Below, in pieces: positions 47,890 to 56,870 of a stretch of DNA of 64,000 nucleotides (within the stretch, counting starts at the first letter, position 1; every line of letters starts with the position of its first letter). Under the pieces are notes generated by a model. That model saw nothing but the letters and a program-made list of their open reading frames with translations. It did no database searches and was not told where the DNA came from. This DNA comes from Actinomycetota bacterium (GTDB lineage: Bacteria; Actinomycetota; Thermoleophilia; RBG-16-64-13), in contig JAAYZX010000006.1 in assembly GCA_012514635.1 (NCBI GenBank), forward strand, positions 1-64,000, in the 5' to 3' direction. Made by a program: the position numbers and the translations under genes.

Positions 47890-49419
47890 TCACACCTCGA
47901 TCCGCGGAAAGAGCGGCGGGCCTACCATCAGTACGGTTCCGGGCTCGAGCAGGCCCCATCTGGCTTGGTCCCACTTCACCGTCGTCGTGCCCGATTCAAT
48001 AGAGAGGCGCTCCAGAATGGCCTCGCTGGTGGAGGGCATATACGCGTGCAGCAGCACAGCCAGAAGACGCAGACCCTCGGCCAAGTTCCACAGCGTATCG
48101 TTCAGCGCCACATTTTCCCCAGCCTTGGCCTGCTTCCATGGCGCCCGCTCCTCCACGAAGCGGTTCAGGCGACGCACGAAGGTCCAGATTCCTTCGAGTC
48201 CGCCGCTCAGATTGAAGTCCTGCAACGAAGCGTACGCCACATCAATTGCCGCCGCGGCCTCGGCCGCCAGCGGCGAGGCCTCCGCAGGCCCCGACGGGGC
48301 CGGCACGGCAGCGTCACGATACTTACTCACCATGGACACCGTGCGCGAAAGCAGATTTCCCAGCTCGTTGGCCAGTTCAGCATTGTAGCGGCTCTTGAAG
48401 CCATCCTCGCCCACCACTCCATCCTGACCGAAGCTCACCTCGCGCAGACAGTAGAAACGGAATGGGTCCGCCCCATATTGTTCAATGAGCGGGAATGGAT
48501 CCATGACGTTACCGCGGGTCTTGGATATCTTCTCGCCACCCAGCTTGAGGTAACCGTGGATGAACAGGTGCTCCGGCAACTCATAACCCGCCGACATCAG
48601 CAGCGCCGGCCAAATAATCCCATGGAACTTGAGAATGTCTTGCGCCATGAGATGGCAACTGGGCGGCCAAAATCGCGATGTCAGATCTTCATCCCGAGCA
48701 TAGGAGAGGGCGCTGGGGTAATTAATCAGAGCGTCCACCCAAACGTACACCACCTGGGACTCATCCCACGGCACAGGGATGCCCCATTTCAGGGTGGCGC
48801 GGCTGATGGAAATGTCCGCAAGCCCCTGCTCGATGAACGAGAGTGCTTCGTTATAACGATGTCTCGGCTGTATGAAATCCGGATGCTCCTTGTAGTGCCG
48901 GGCCAGCCGGTCCTGATACGCAGACAGCTTGAAGAAGTAGTTCTTTTCCTCCATATGAACCGGAGGAGTACCGTGATCGGGACACAGCCCGTCCACGAGA
49001 TTATCTTCCGTATAGTAGGCCTCGCAGGCAGAGCAGTAGAGCCCCGTGTACGTGTTTTCGTAGATATCGCCGCGATCATAGACCTTCTGCAGAAAAGCCT
49101 GAACATATGCTTCATGTTGAGGGTCTGTGGTTCTAATGAAGAAGTCATTGGTGGCATTGACCTTCTCTGCCACCTCCTTGAACTTCACAACCATCTCATC
49201 GGCGTGCTGCCACGGAGTGAGACCGCGCTCCACTGCAGCCTGCTCCACTTTGTTGCCGTGTTCGTCAGTACCGGTCAGGAAGAATACGTCATCCCCCAGC
49301 TGACGATGAAAGCGGGCCAAGACATCGGCCGCTGCCGTGGTGTACGCGTGCCCGATATGCGGCACATCGTTGACATAATAGATAGGAGTAGTGATGAAGA
49401 ACTTACCCATGGGCGACAC
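47890..49419 (-). CDS. metG: Methionyl-tRNA synthetase
   Basis: 509 residues. Class I motifs: FITTPIYYVNDVPHIGHAYT (HIGH) and GGEKISKTRGNVMDP (KMSKS-like KISKT, near residue 298). TGTDEHGNKVEQAA and the single-knuckle CSACEAYYTEDNLVDGLC part follow the short type. No C-terminal tRNA-binding (EMAP) domain. The start is GTG 49419 or, giving MGKFFITT, ATG 49410; neither has a strong ribosome site. Confidence 0.95.
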   Translation of the reverse strand: MSPMGKFFITTPIYYVNDVPHIGHAYTTAAADVLARFHRQLGDDVFFLTGTDEHGNKVEQAAVERGLTPWQHADEMVVKFKEVAEKVNATNDFFIRTTDPQHEAYVQAFLQKVYDRGDIYENTYTGLYCSACEAYYTEDNLVDGLCPDHGTPPVHMEEKNYFFKLSAYQDRLARHYKEHPDFIQPRHRYNEALSFIEQGLADISISRATLKWGIPVPWDESQVVYVWVDALINYPSALSYARDEDLTSRFWPPSCHLMAQDILKFHGIIWPALLMSAGYELPEHLFIHGYLKLGGEKISKTRGNVMDPFPLIEQYGADPFRFYCLREVSFGQDGVVGEDGFKSRYNAELANELGNLLSRTVSMVSKYRDAAVPAPSGPAEASPLAAEAAAAIDVAYASLQDFNLSGGLEGIWTFVRRLNRFVEERAPWKQAKAGENVALNDTLWNLAEGLRLLAVLLHAYMPSTSEAILERLSIESGTTTVKWDQARWGLLEPGTVLMVGPPLFPRIEV

Positions 49420-49521
49420 CCGAAATCGCGCATTTTACCGGTTAAAACCTCGGCTATTCTAGCAGATGAGATCTCCGCGACCGCAGCACACTGTATCCCC
49501 AGTGCATACCTCGATACGGGA

Positions 49522-50391
49522 TCAGTCTTTGATCTTGTTGGTTACCCGCGTCGTGCCCGCCCATTTCTTGCGGATCTCCAGCACGCGTCTGTAGGCCGCA
49601 CTCCTGGAACATCCCAACCGCTCGGCCAAACGTTGTGCAATATCTTTTGTATGTAGCTGATCACGCAATAAGTCATGCACATAGGATTCCTCATCCGCCG
49701 GGTCCTGTGGCAAGGGAAGGAGCGCCTCCTTGAGCACTCTCACAACCAGCACGATCTCTCCACGCACCCGCTCCGGCATACGTGCCGCCACTTCTCCGGG
49801 TGAACCAACGATCACCTCTTCGTGCACCTTAGTCAGTTCGCGACACATAGCAACCTCCACCTCGCACGCAGACTCGGCGAGCACCCCCAAAGTGCCCCGC
49901 ACCCGCCTAGGTGACTCAAAAGCCACGAGCGTCGCCTGCACACGTGATGCATCATCCAACAACTCCTCCAGCTGATCATGGCGCCGGGGCAGAAAGCCTG
50001 TGAAGAGCACGCGATCCACCGGCAGCCCCGATAGAACCAGAGCAACCACCGCTGCGGACGCACCGGGTATGGCCGTGACCGCAATCCCCTCCTTCCGGCA
50101 CGCACGGATAAGCTCATAGCCGGGATCGGAGATCAGCGGTGTACCTGCGTCGGAGACCAGAGCAATATCTGCTCCCTCGCGCAGGAGGGGGAGTAGCTCC
50201 TCGACCCTCTGTGTCTCGTTGTGCTCGTGGAGACTAATGAGGCGGGGGCCCTTGATTGCGTAGTGCGTGAGTAGCTTCAGCGTATGCCGTGTGTCTTCGC
50301 AGGCAATGTACTGAACGGTCGCCAACGTGTCCAGCAAACGGCGGCTCACGTCCCCCAGGTTACCGATGGGTGTGGCGCACACAAAGAGCAT
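49522..50391 (-). CDS. rsmI: 16S rRNA 2'-O-ribose C1402 methyltransferase
   Basis: 289 residues from the ATG at 50391, which puts MLFVCATPIGNLGDVSRRLL at the N-terminus as in the family; a longer frame reaches 50430. ACEDTRHTLKLLTHYAI, ALVSDAGTPLISDPGYELIR, VALVLSGLPVDRVLFTGFLP and ESPRRVRGTLGVLAE are all present. It methylates C1402 of 16S rRNA at the P-site. Confidence 0.9.
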   Translation of the reverse strand: MLFVCATPIGNLGDVSRRLLDTLATVQYIACEDTRHTLKLLTHYAIKGPRLISLHEHNETQRVEELLPLLREGADIALVSDAGTPLISDPGYELIRACRKEGIAVTAIPGASAAVVALVLSGLPVDRVLFTGFLPRRHDQLEELLDDASRVQATLVAFESPRRVRGTLGVLAESACEVEVAMCRELTKVHEEVIVGSPGEVAARMPERVRGEIVLVVRVLKEALLPLPQDPADEESYVHDLLRDQLHTKDIAQRLAERLGCSRSAAYRRVLEIRKKWAGTTRVTNKIKD

Positions 50392-50489
50392 GCATCCAGC
50401 ATAACATCGAGCCCAGCGCCACAGTCGCACGCGACACGGCCCGGATCAGGCACCCAGCCGCACTTCGCCGACTCAAACTTAAGCCAAAC

Positions 50490-51434
50490 TTAGACCAATC
50501 CGGAGGCGCCGGCGTCCCAGACCAGCAAGGCAGCGCCCACCACGCCGGCGGCAGGTCCCAGTTCAGCCTGCACAATACGAACGAGATCTCTGCCCGGTCT
50601 CAGCGCGTACTCGCGGACCGTCTTTCTGGCCGGTTCCAGGAGTAGATCGCCCAATTGACTGAGACCGCCTCCTACTATAACCACTTCCGGATTGAGAATG
50701 TTGGTGAGATTGGAAATGCCCACGCCCAGCCAAGAACCGATCTCATCGAGCGCCTGCTTTGCGGCCGCACTTCCCTCCACCGCGAGCCTGCCGATCAGCT
50801 CGCCCGTGAAGGCACCCCGCTCAAACAGACCCACCGTCCTAAAACCTATGCGTTCAAACGCCGGAGCCGCCACGTAGGCCTCCAGGCACCCCCGTAGACC
50901 GCAGCGGCAGCTCTCGCCGTACTGGTCCACGATGATATGCCCTACTTCTCCCGCCGCACCCTGAGCGCCCCTGTACAAACGGCCGTCCAGCAGCAATGCA
51001 CCCCCGAGCCCTGTACCCAGAGTCAGCATCAACGCGTGTTCCACACCGCGAGCCGCCCCTAGTTTCCTCTCGGCCCAAAGTGCAGCGTTGACGTCGTTCT
51101 CTAGTGTGGTCGGCAAACCGAACTCGTTTTCGACAAACGCCCGGAGTTTTGTGTCCACCAAGGGCAGGTTGGGTGACTGCACCACAACGCCGGCGCCCTG
51201 GTTTACCGTACCTGCACACGCCACTCCTATGGCTTTAACCGGCTGTGCATCACCGTTTTTGGAGCGCCCCAGCATCCTACCGATACGAGCACGCAGAACA
51301 GCCAGTAGCTCATCTTCATGTCGCACACCGTGATCGTATGAGTGCACCTCTCCTAGGATGCGCCCGTCCCGATTGACCCGGCCCAGAGCCACTTTGGTGC
51401 CTCCAATATCTACTCCCAACACCGTGGCCGTCAT
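50490..51434 (-). CDS. ROK-family sugar kinase (glucokinase-like)
   Basis: 314 residues. ATP loop VLGVDIGGTKVALGRVNRDG, substrate part LENDVNAALWAERKLGAARG, LTLGTGLGGALLLDG, GAAGEVGHIIVDQYG and the zinc motif CRCGLRGCLEAY (about 176-187). ROK glucokinases phosphorylate glucose to glucose 6-phosphate, matching pgi, eno and pyk in the window. Overlaps the transpeptidase stop region (51431-51434). Confidence 0.85.
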   Translation of the reverse strand: MTATVLGVDIGGTKVALGRVNRDGRILGEVHSYDHGVRHEDELLAVLRARIGRMLGRSKNGDAQPVKAIGVACAGTVNQGAGVVVQSPNLPLVDTKLRAFVENEFGLPTTLENDVNAALWAERKLGAARGVEHALMLTLGTGLGGALLLDGRLYRGAQGAAGEVGHIIVDQYGESCRCGLRGCLEAYVAAPAFERIGFRTVGLFERGAFTGELIGRLAVEGSAAAKQALDEIGSWLGVGISNLTNILNPEVVIVGGGLSQLGDLLLEPARKTVREYALRPGRDLVRIVQAELGPAAGVVGAALLVWDAGASGLV

Positions 51435-52978
51435 CGGACTATGTCCACCGGAGTGCCGATGTGTACCAACTCAAACAGCTCCTCTACGTCGGAAATGTAC
51501 ATGCGAATACAACCATGAGATGCCCATCTACCGATGGACCAGCTCTCGTAGGTGCCGTGGATACCCACATACGGTGCGGTCAAACCCATCCACCGCGTCC
51601 CCAGCGGGTTACCCACTCCCGGGGGCACGGGTTCCAGCTTCTCCGCCCAAGGCGAAGGCGGTGGAGACCAAGTGGGATGGTAGATCTTGTTTATGATCTG
51701 GAAGCTACCAAGCGGCGTGGGGTAAGCCGCCATGCCCACTGCGCAACTGTAATTCTTGACCACACCCTTCTCATCGTACAGGGTCAGCGTGCAATCCGAG
51801 CGATCGATCACAATACGCCCAACCAAAGCCCGCAGCATGTCCATATCCACGCCGGCGGCGTCTGGGAGCCCGCGCTCCAATCGATAGGCTCTGACCGCCG
51901 CTACCGTGGCGCCGTCGAAGTAGCCGTTGATCTCATCTTTGTAGAAACCTTGGTCCTTAAGCAGTCTCTGGAGCTGACGCACATCCTCGCCGATGGCACC
52001 GTGTCTCATGGACCTGGCCCCAAAGAGTCCGGTGGAGTCCACTGTGAACATCTTGGAGTATGTAGCGGTGTGATCACCCCAGTCTTTGGCGGTAATAATG
52101 AGTGTATGCAGACCTTCGGATATTTCGCCCGTATCCACCCTGTAGCTTCGCGCCGCAGCTTCACTCAGACCTTCCGCGAGTGCAACGTCTTGAATAGGAA
52201 GAGGTGTCTCGTCGAGGGTTGCAAAGACCGAGAGACCCCTGGGGATGTTGTCGTGAACCGTGAACTCGACGACGACGGATGTATCTTTGACCCTATCCGC
52301 CGGTTCCCCGTGCATCTCCATACGCGGCGGTTGATAATCGGCAAAGCATTTCCATTCCATATCGCTCGAGTTGCCGACTCCGTCGACGGCCTGCACGCGC
52401 ATGTCGTGCATGCCCTCAGCAAGGGCAAGGGAGGTGAACGCCGAATTCTCGCCCTGTGTCAGTGGCACATCCACCCCATCCACCGTGAGCGTCACCAGCG
52501 CCGGCTCGTCGAGCTCTACTCGGAACGGTGAGGGGTTCATCGAAAAACGCTGGTGCGGCGACGGCTCCACCACGCTGATCACGGGGGGTGTGGTATCAAC
52601 AATAAATGCCCAACGGCACACCAGTCGGCTGGAAAAAGCATTGGTGGAGCTGTAATGGATGCTCGCCACATGACGACCATCCGCCAGCTCAGCCGAGGTG
52701 GAAACCAAGTCCGGCGCCAATCGTAGCAGGCTCGGGTCCACCGGCTCCCCATCCAGTAGCAACTCCAACTGCGCGTCTCCCGGCACGAATCCGGGCAGAC
52801 CCACCGCAATCTCCACATCCGAGTGCGCCACAACGGCTCCGTCGGCCGGAGTCAGCTCGCCTACAGAGGCCGCGGTTGCGTACTGCACGACAAGGAAGAC
52901 TCCGCATACCAGCACTACGACACCCAGGGCAATCATGCCCCACCAGAACCACCCCAGTTTGCGAAGTATCGCCGACAC
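51431..52978 (-). CDS. Membrane-anchored L,D-transpeptidase with PG-binding domain
   Basis: 515 residues. One N-terminal membrane helix (FWWGMIALGVVVLVCGVFLV, about 11-30), an Ig-like extracellular part (30-310), a peptidoglycan-binding domain (GAIGEDVRQLQRLLKDQGFY, YFDGATVAAVRAYRLERGLP), and a YkuD domain to the end with HGTYESWSIGRWASHGCIRM; catalytic Cys in SHGCIRM (487-493). It forms 3-3 cross-links or attaches proteins in the wall. Placed directly before the ROK kinase gene with 4-base overlap. Confidence 0.85.
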   Translation of the reverse strand: MSAILRKLGWFWWGMIALGVVVLVCGVFLVVQYATAASVGELTPADGAVVAHSDVEIAVGLPGFVPGDAQLELLLDGEPVDPSLLRLAPDLVSTSAELADGRHVASIHYSSTNAFSSRLVCRWAFIVDTTPPVISVVEPSPHQRFSMNPSPFRVELDEPALVTLTVDGVDVPLTQGENSAFTSLALAEGMHDMRVQAVDGVGNSSDMEWKCFADYQPPRMEMHGEPADRVKDTSVVVEFTVHDNIPRGLSVFATLDETPLPIQDVALAEGLSEAAARSYRVDTGEISEGLHTLIITAKDWGDHTATYSKMFTVDSTGLFGARSMRHGAIGEDVRQLQRLLKDQGFYKDEINGYFDGATVAAVRAYRLERGLPDAAGVDMDMLRALVGRIVIDRSDCTLTLYDEKGVVKNYSCAVGMAAYPTPLGSFQIINKIYHPTWSPPPSPWAEKLEPVPPGVGNPLGTRWMGLTAPYVGIHGTYESWSIGRWASHGCIRMYISDVEELFELVHIGTPVDIVR

Positions 52979-53094
52979 TAAACTCCTTTACACATCTACC
53001 GCAAGATCATATATCCATGATCCCCAGCGCCGCATATCCTCTTTGGCCACCATGCCCGCTATTTCCTGCTCAGGCTCTCCGCCAGACTTCATGC

Positions 53095-53649
53095 CTACAG
53101 ACCCAGCTCGGGAGCAATACGCTGCATCGCCGCCAAACCAATACTTAAGAACTCCTCCAAAGAGAGACCAAATTGCTCACAGGTGGCAATCCCTTCCCTG
53201 TTGGCTCCTCTTGCAAAAGCCGGCTCCCTGAAACGCTTCTTAAGACTTTTCAACGACACCAGTTCCAGCTTCTTCTCCGGACGTATCAACGCAGCCGCCG
53301 TTATCAAACCCGACAGCGGATCCGCCGCGACAATCACCTGATCAAGCAGACATCCGGCTACTGTGCCGTTTTCGGGATTGTGAGCGCGGACGGCCTGAAG
53401 AACCTCGGTATCCTGAAACCCGGCTTCCTGCAACCACTCCACACTCCGCAGCCCATGCACATCCATGCGGTCCGCCGTCTCCTCCACGTCCAGGTCATGA
53501 AGGAGGCCGGCCATAGCCCATGTGTCACGATTCCCACCCAGACGATCCGCCAGGTCGGCCATGATTGCTTCAGTAGCAAGCATGTGCCGCACCAGATTTT
53601 CATTTTGCACTCTTTCTTTGACCAGTGTCACAGCTTCTTCGCGGGTCAC
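53095..53649 (-). CDS. HD-domain phosphohydrolase
   Basis: 184 residues. HD-type metal ligands: LVRHMLATEAIMADLADRLG, AGLLHDLDVEETADRMDVHG (H and HD), and QAVRAHNPENGT (third His). Substrate unknown; relatives hydrolyse nucleotides or act with Nudix partners. Its ATG overlaps the Nudix stop (53646-53649), so it is the fourth gene of the AOR operon. Confidence 0.75.
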   Translation of the reverse strand: MTREEAVTLVKERVQNENLVRHMLATEAIMADLADRLGGNRDTWAMAGLLHDLDVEETADRMDVHGLRSVEWLQEAGFQDTEVLQAVRAHNPENGTVAGCLLDQVIVAADPLSGLITAAALIRPEKKLELVSLKSLKKRFREPAFARGANREGIATCEQFGLSLEEFLSIGLAAMQRIAPELGL

Positions 53650-54158
53650 GTGACTCCTCCTTCATCCACAAGCTTCCACAAACGCAGGGCCAGAGTCGTA
53701 GATCTCACGATATCGTTCCTGCGCCAGGGAGTTCCTCCCTGCACAGAGCATGCCAGCCACTCTTCCGTTGACATCCAGCGCCAATCCACAGCCTCCGCTG
53801 GGTCGAGTATGGGTGAGATTTCCGCGGTGCCCGGCACGCGACAAGCCATGGTCACCGCCAACAGCCTCTCGCCTTTGTGGATTGTGAGATATGCGTGGCA
53901 AGGACCGGCCGTCTCCACCTCCAGCGCCAATTCCTCCCTCATCTCCCGCACGAGAGCGCCTTCCAGCGTCTCATCGCCCTCCAGCCTGCCGCCCGGCGGC
54001 GCCCAAACGCCGCCGGGCGGAGCCTCCCCTCCCATGTAGGCCGAGACCAGCTCGTCGGGCACACGTACCAACAACCACCGGCACCCGCGCTCGATAAGTG
54101 CCACCGCCGCCAGGCGCACGTACGGCGAACCGCTGTTGAGCACGCGTTGCACGTTCAC
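53646..54158 (-). CDS. Nudix hydrolase
   Basis: 170 residues with a complete Nudix box GGRLEGDETLEGALVREMRE followed by ELALE (about 56-80), matching Gx5Ex7REUxEExGU. MNVQRVLNSGSPYVRLAAVA opens the protein and VDWRWMSTEEWLACSV lies in the second half. Hydrolyses an unknown nucleoside diphosphate derivative. Coupled to the aldolase (overlap at 54155) and to the HD gene. Confidence 0.8.
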   Translation of the reverse strand: MNVQRVLNSGSPYVRLAAVALIERGCRWLLVRVPDELVSAYMGGEAPPGGVWAPPGGRLEGDETLEGALVREMREELALEVETAGPCHAYLTIHKGERLLAVTMACRVPGTAEISPILDPAEAVDWRWMSTEEWLACSVQGGTPWRRNDIVRSTTLALRLWKLVDEGGVT

Positions 54159-54751
54159 CAGCCCTTATACCTCTCACTTTTGTGACGATACTCTATCGGC
54201 TCGATGCCTACCGCACGCACCAGATACGCAATCCGCGCCGAAGCCTCGAACGCACTGGTCCACTGATACGCCTCCTCCAGCATATGCCCCGTAGCGAACA
54301 ATCCGTGTCCGCGAAGCATGCACAGCTTATAACGCGTGAGGGCGGCACTCAGCAACTCCGCCATTTCCTTCGACCCGATGGTCTTTTCGGCCGCCACCAC
54401 CGGCACACGGTGAAGAAGATAGGAGCCCTCCGAGTCCACCGGAACAATCTCGTCCTGCTCCAGTGAAAGCACGATCCCGTAGGGTGGGTGGGTATGCAAA
54501 ACGGCCTGAGCCGACGTGGCAGCGTAGATCGCCCGGTGGACCACAATCTCGCTTGAGGCCAGCGCAATTCCCGAATCGTCTCGAAACAGACCGGTCTCGA
54601 CCAAGTCGCCTGGGCGCAGACGACCAAGCATGGACCCCCGCCGTGTGATGACTAAGCGATCACCTATTCGTACCGACATGTTGCCGGCATGAGAGCTAAC
54701 CAGTCCGGCCACAAAACAATCTCGACCTATCTGTTCAAATTGCTCGTAGAT
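54155..54751 (-). CDS. Class II aldolase/adducin-family aldolase; start codon apparently ATC
   Basis: 198 residues if read from ATC 54751: IYEQFEQIGRDCFVAGLVSS, HAGNMSVR, ITRRGSMLGRLRPGDLVETG, the zinc ligands VLHTHPPYGIVLSLEQDE and LRGHGLFATGHMLEEAYQWT. The protein cleaves a sugar phosphate (fuculose- or deoxyribulose-1-phosphate type). A GAGGAGG site (54756-54762) is placed for the ATC, but there is no ATG/GTG/TTG until GTG 54712, which would delete the conserved FEQIGRDCFVAGL helix. Either an AUC start or a changed start codon. The stretch overlaps the AOR stop (54735), so the two are coupled. Confidence 0.75.
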   Translation of the reverse strand: MYEQFEQIGRDCFVAGLVSSHAGNMSVRIGDRLVITRRGSMLGRLRPGDLVETGLFRDDSGIALASSEIVVHRAIYAATSAQAVLHTHPPYGIVLSLEQDEIVPVDSEGSYLLHRVPVVAAEKTIGSKEMAELLSAALTRYKLCMLRGHGLFATGHMLEEAYQWTSAFEASARIAYLVRAVGIEPIEYRHKSERYKGW

Positions 54752-56720
54752 GTCGCCTCCTCTTTCTACCCGAACCAGGAGTGGGATCCGATGTGCCTCT
54801 CTTCGGCGTCTCGGCGTCCGTCACCCCCGACGCAGTGCCATCATCGGTAGGCGACCCGTGCAATAGACGTCGCGCCGACTCCGTCAATCCCAGAGCGTCT
54901 ATCTTGGCCGTAGACGGACGACCCTCGGTGTCCCAGTCACGTGCACGGTAATACTCGTCGAGCATGGGCTCCAAATCCACCACGCGGCCGGCCGAAGGGC
55001 CCGTCTCCACAGGCTCGTTCAGCAACCGGGAGGGAAGCCTGTCATCCGCTCGTCCAAATCCTGCGGCCACATTCCACAGTCGCTCCAGGTTCCACACACG
55101 TTCACCGGCAAGAAGCACGTCCTGGATACTGATCTCGGTGCCCCACACCGCAGACAGAAGGCGCGCCATCACTTCCTCGCCGAAGCCGAACCCCGCAAAC
55201 TTGCACACGCCTACAGAGTCGAACACGGCCGCCATGTGTTGAAGGCCGATCAGAAGACCACCTTTGCCGCGGGTGGCGTAGCGATCCACCAGCTTTGGTA
55301 TGCCCAGGATTTCGGGACCCAGCATGTTGCCACGCAGGTGGCACGCACCGCGATTTGACGTTGCGTATCCCAGCCCCTGCCCCACCATGCCACGCGGATC
55401 GTAAGCAGGCATTTCGAGCTTCTTCACCTGCATAGCCAGTTCCGGGTAACCCCACTCTTCGGCAAAGCGGGCAGATCCCTGCGCCAAATCGGCTCCAAAT
55501 CCCTCCATTCGGCCCATCTGTCCGAGTAAATCCAACAGACGCGCGCCGTCTCCAAAGGAGATGGCGCGCCCCAGAATCCCCTTCTCCGACATCTCCATGG
55601 CGCAGGCCACAGTGGCGCCCGCCGATATGGTGTCCAGCCCTAACTCGTCGCAGAGACTATTGGCCTGCTGAATAACCGCAAGATCATCGATACCGCAATC
55701 GGGACCGAAGGCCCACACGGTCTCGTATTCGGGACCTGACGACGCAGCCAGGCCTACACCCACCCGGCCCATGCAGCGCACCCGGCACCCGAAACATCCA
55801 CTCCGTCTCTCTACCATATGCTCGCGCAGAGCCTCGCCCGAGACCGCCTCCGCCCCATCCCAGTGAGAGTCCTGAAAGTTGCGAACCGGGAGAGCGCCCG
55901 CCTGATTGACCAATTTCACAAAAACGGCCGTCCCGAACAGAGGCAGAGCCCGCATCAGCACCGGGTTGGACTCCATCAGCTTGCGAGCTTCGTACGTGAT
56001 GAAAGAAAAATCTTCGGGATTTGCGGGGTTCAGGTCAACATCTCCGGCAACGGCCACAGCCAATACGCGCTTGGCCGCAAGTGCCGCTCCCAAACCACCA
56101 CGCCCCAAATTGTGATGGTCGTCGGTGCGTATCGAGCCAAGGAGAGAGCCATTCCGACCCGCCACTCCCGGAAACAGAAAGCTGAACTGCGGGCCTAATC
56201 GCGCCCGCAGGCCGGCTTTGAGCCTGGAGGCCGTCAAATCCACATCCTCAGGGTCCACTTCCGGCCATAAGGACCGGAGCGCCACCATGCGCATATTGGG
56301 AACCTCGGCTACGCCGGCGGCTTTGCGACCATCCACAACCACAACGCTCCATTGGGCCGCGCGCCCCGTGAGAACCACCGCGTCCACTCCCGCCCGACGC
56401 AACCGGACCCCAAATCGGCCGCCCCCATTGCCATCGAATATGGTCCCCGTCAGGGGAGAGATTCCCACTGCCGCAAAACGCCCTGAGCTCGGAGCCGTGG
56501 TGCCGGTCAGCGGACCGGCCGCCAACACGAAGGGTTGACGTGTATCCAAAGGGGGAAGTTGGGGAGAGCCATGCTCAGCAACCAGTTGAACACCCAAGCC
56601 CCGGCCGCCTAGGAAACGGATCCGCGACTCATTGAGCCCCGCCGTAAACGCTCTCTGCTGCTCGAGATCTATGAACAGACAAACGGCCGACAAACCGTCA
56701 TTGGAGCAATCTGGTGCCAA
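54735..56720 (-). CDS. Aldehyde:ferredoxin oxidoreductase (tungsten/molybdenum enzyme)
   Basis: 661 residues. N-terminal tungstopterin-binding part with LGGRGLGVQLVAEHG, AAGPLTGTTAPSSGRFAAVG and GGRFGVRLRRAGVDAVVLTG, then GRGGLGAALAAKRVLAVAVA. The [4Fe-4S] ligands are CFGCRVRC near residue 309 and a fourth Cys in SVGVCKFAG near 505. The C-terminal ~50 residues (TASGVTDAETPKRGTSDPTP on) are unusual, low-complexity and basic. It oxidises aldehydes to acids with ferredoxin. First gene of the operon AOR-aldolase-Nudix-HD; palindromes lie 30 bases upstream. Confidence 0.9.
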   Translation of the reverse strand: MAPDCSNDGLSAVCLFIDLEQQRAFTAGLNESRIRFLGGRGLGVQLVAEHGSPQLPPLDTRQPFVLAAGPLTGTTAPSSGRFAAVGISPLTGTIFDGNGGGRFGVRLRRAGVDAVVLTGRAAQWSVVVVDGRKAAGVAEVPNMRMVALRSLWPEVDPEDVDLTASRLKAGLRARLGPQFSFLFPGVAGRNGSLLGSIRTDDHHNLGRGGLGAALAAKRVLAVAVAGDVDLNPANPEDFSFITYEARKLMESNPVLMRALPLFGTAVFVKLVNQAGALPVRNFQDSHWDGAEAVSGEALREHMVERRSGCFGCRVRCMGRVGVGLAASSGPEYETVWAFGPDCGIDDLAVIQQANSLCDELGLDTISAGATVACAMEMSEKGILGRAISFGDGARLLDLLGQMGRMEGFGADLAQGSARFAEEWGYPELAMQVKKLEMPAYDPRGMVGQGLGYATSNRGACHLRGNMLGPEILGIPKLVDRYATRGKGGLLIGLQHMAAVFDSVGVCKFAGFGFGEEVMARLLSAVWGTEISIQDVLLAGERVWNLERLWNVAAGFGRADDRLPSRLLNEPVETGPSAGRVVDLEPMLDEYYRARDWDTEGRPSTAKIDALGLTESARRLLHGSPTDDGTASGVTDAETPKRGTSDPTPGSGRKRRRHLRAI

Positions 56721-56751
56721 TTGGCCCTCCGGATAAGATTGTAAGCAAATA

Positions 56752-56784
56752 GTAACAGAGCGTTACCCCAGCAGGCCTGCTGGG
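56752..56784. promoter_or_regulatory. Adjoining palindromes between AOR and discoidin genes
   Basis: GTAAC AGAGC GTTAC (56752-56766) is followed without gap by the 18-bp palindrome CCCAGCAGGCCTGCTGGG (56767-56784). They lie 32-64 bases upstream of the AOR ATG and about 90 before the divergent gene. Likely regulator site(s); the ModE-type protein at 60627 is one candidate binder, but the sites do not match the E. coli ModE box. Confidence 0.45.
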
Positions 56785-56870
56785 AAAATTCTGATACTTT
56801 ACAGGGAAGCACAATCCCGTGGAGACGTAACGGCATAGGACAACGCTGCAAGGGAGATGGGCACGAAACC

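Noticed and set aside
47674-49656. 660-codon plus-strand frame
   Set aside because: Antisense shadow of metG and tatD/rsmI ends; His/Gln/Arg-rich without motifs.
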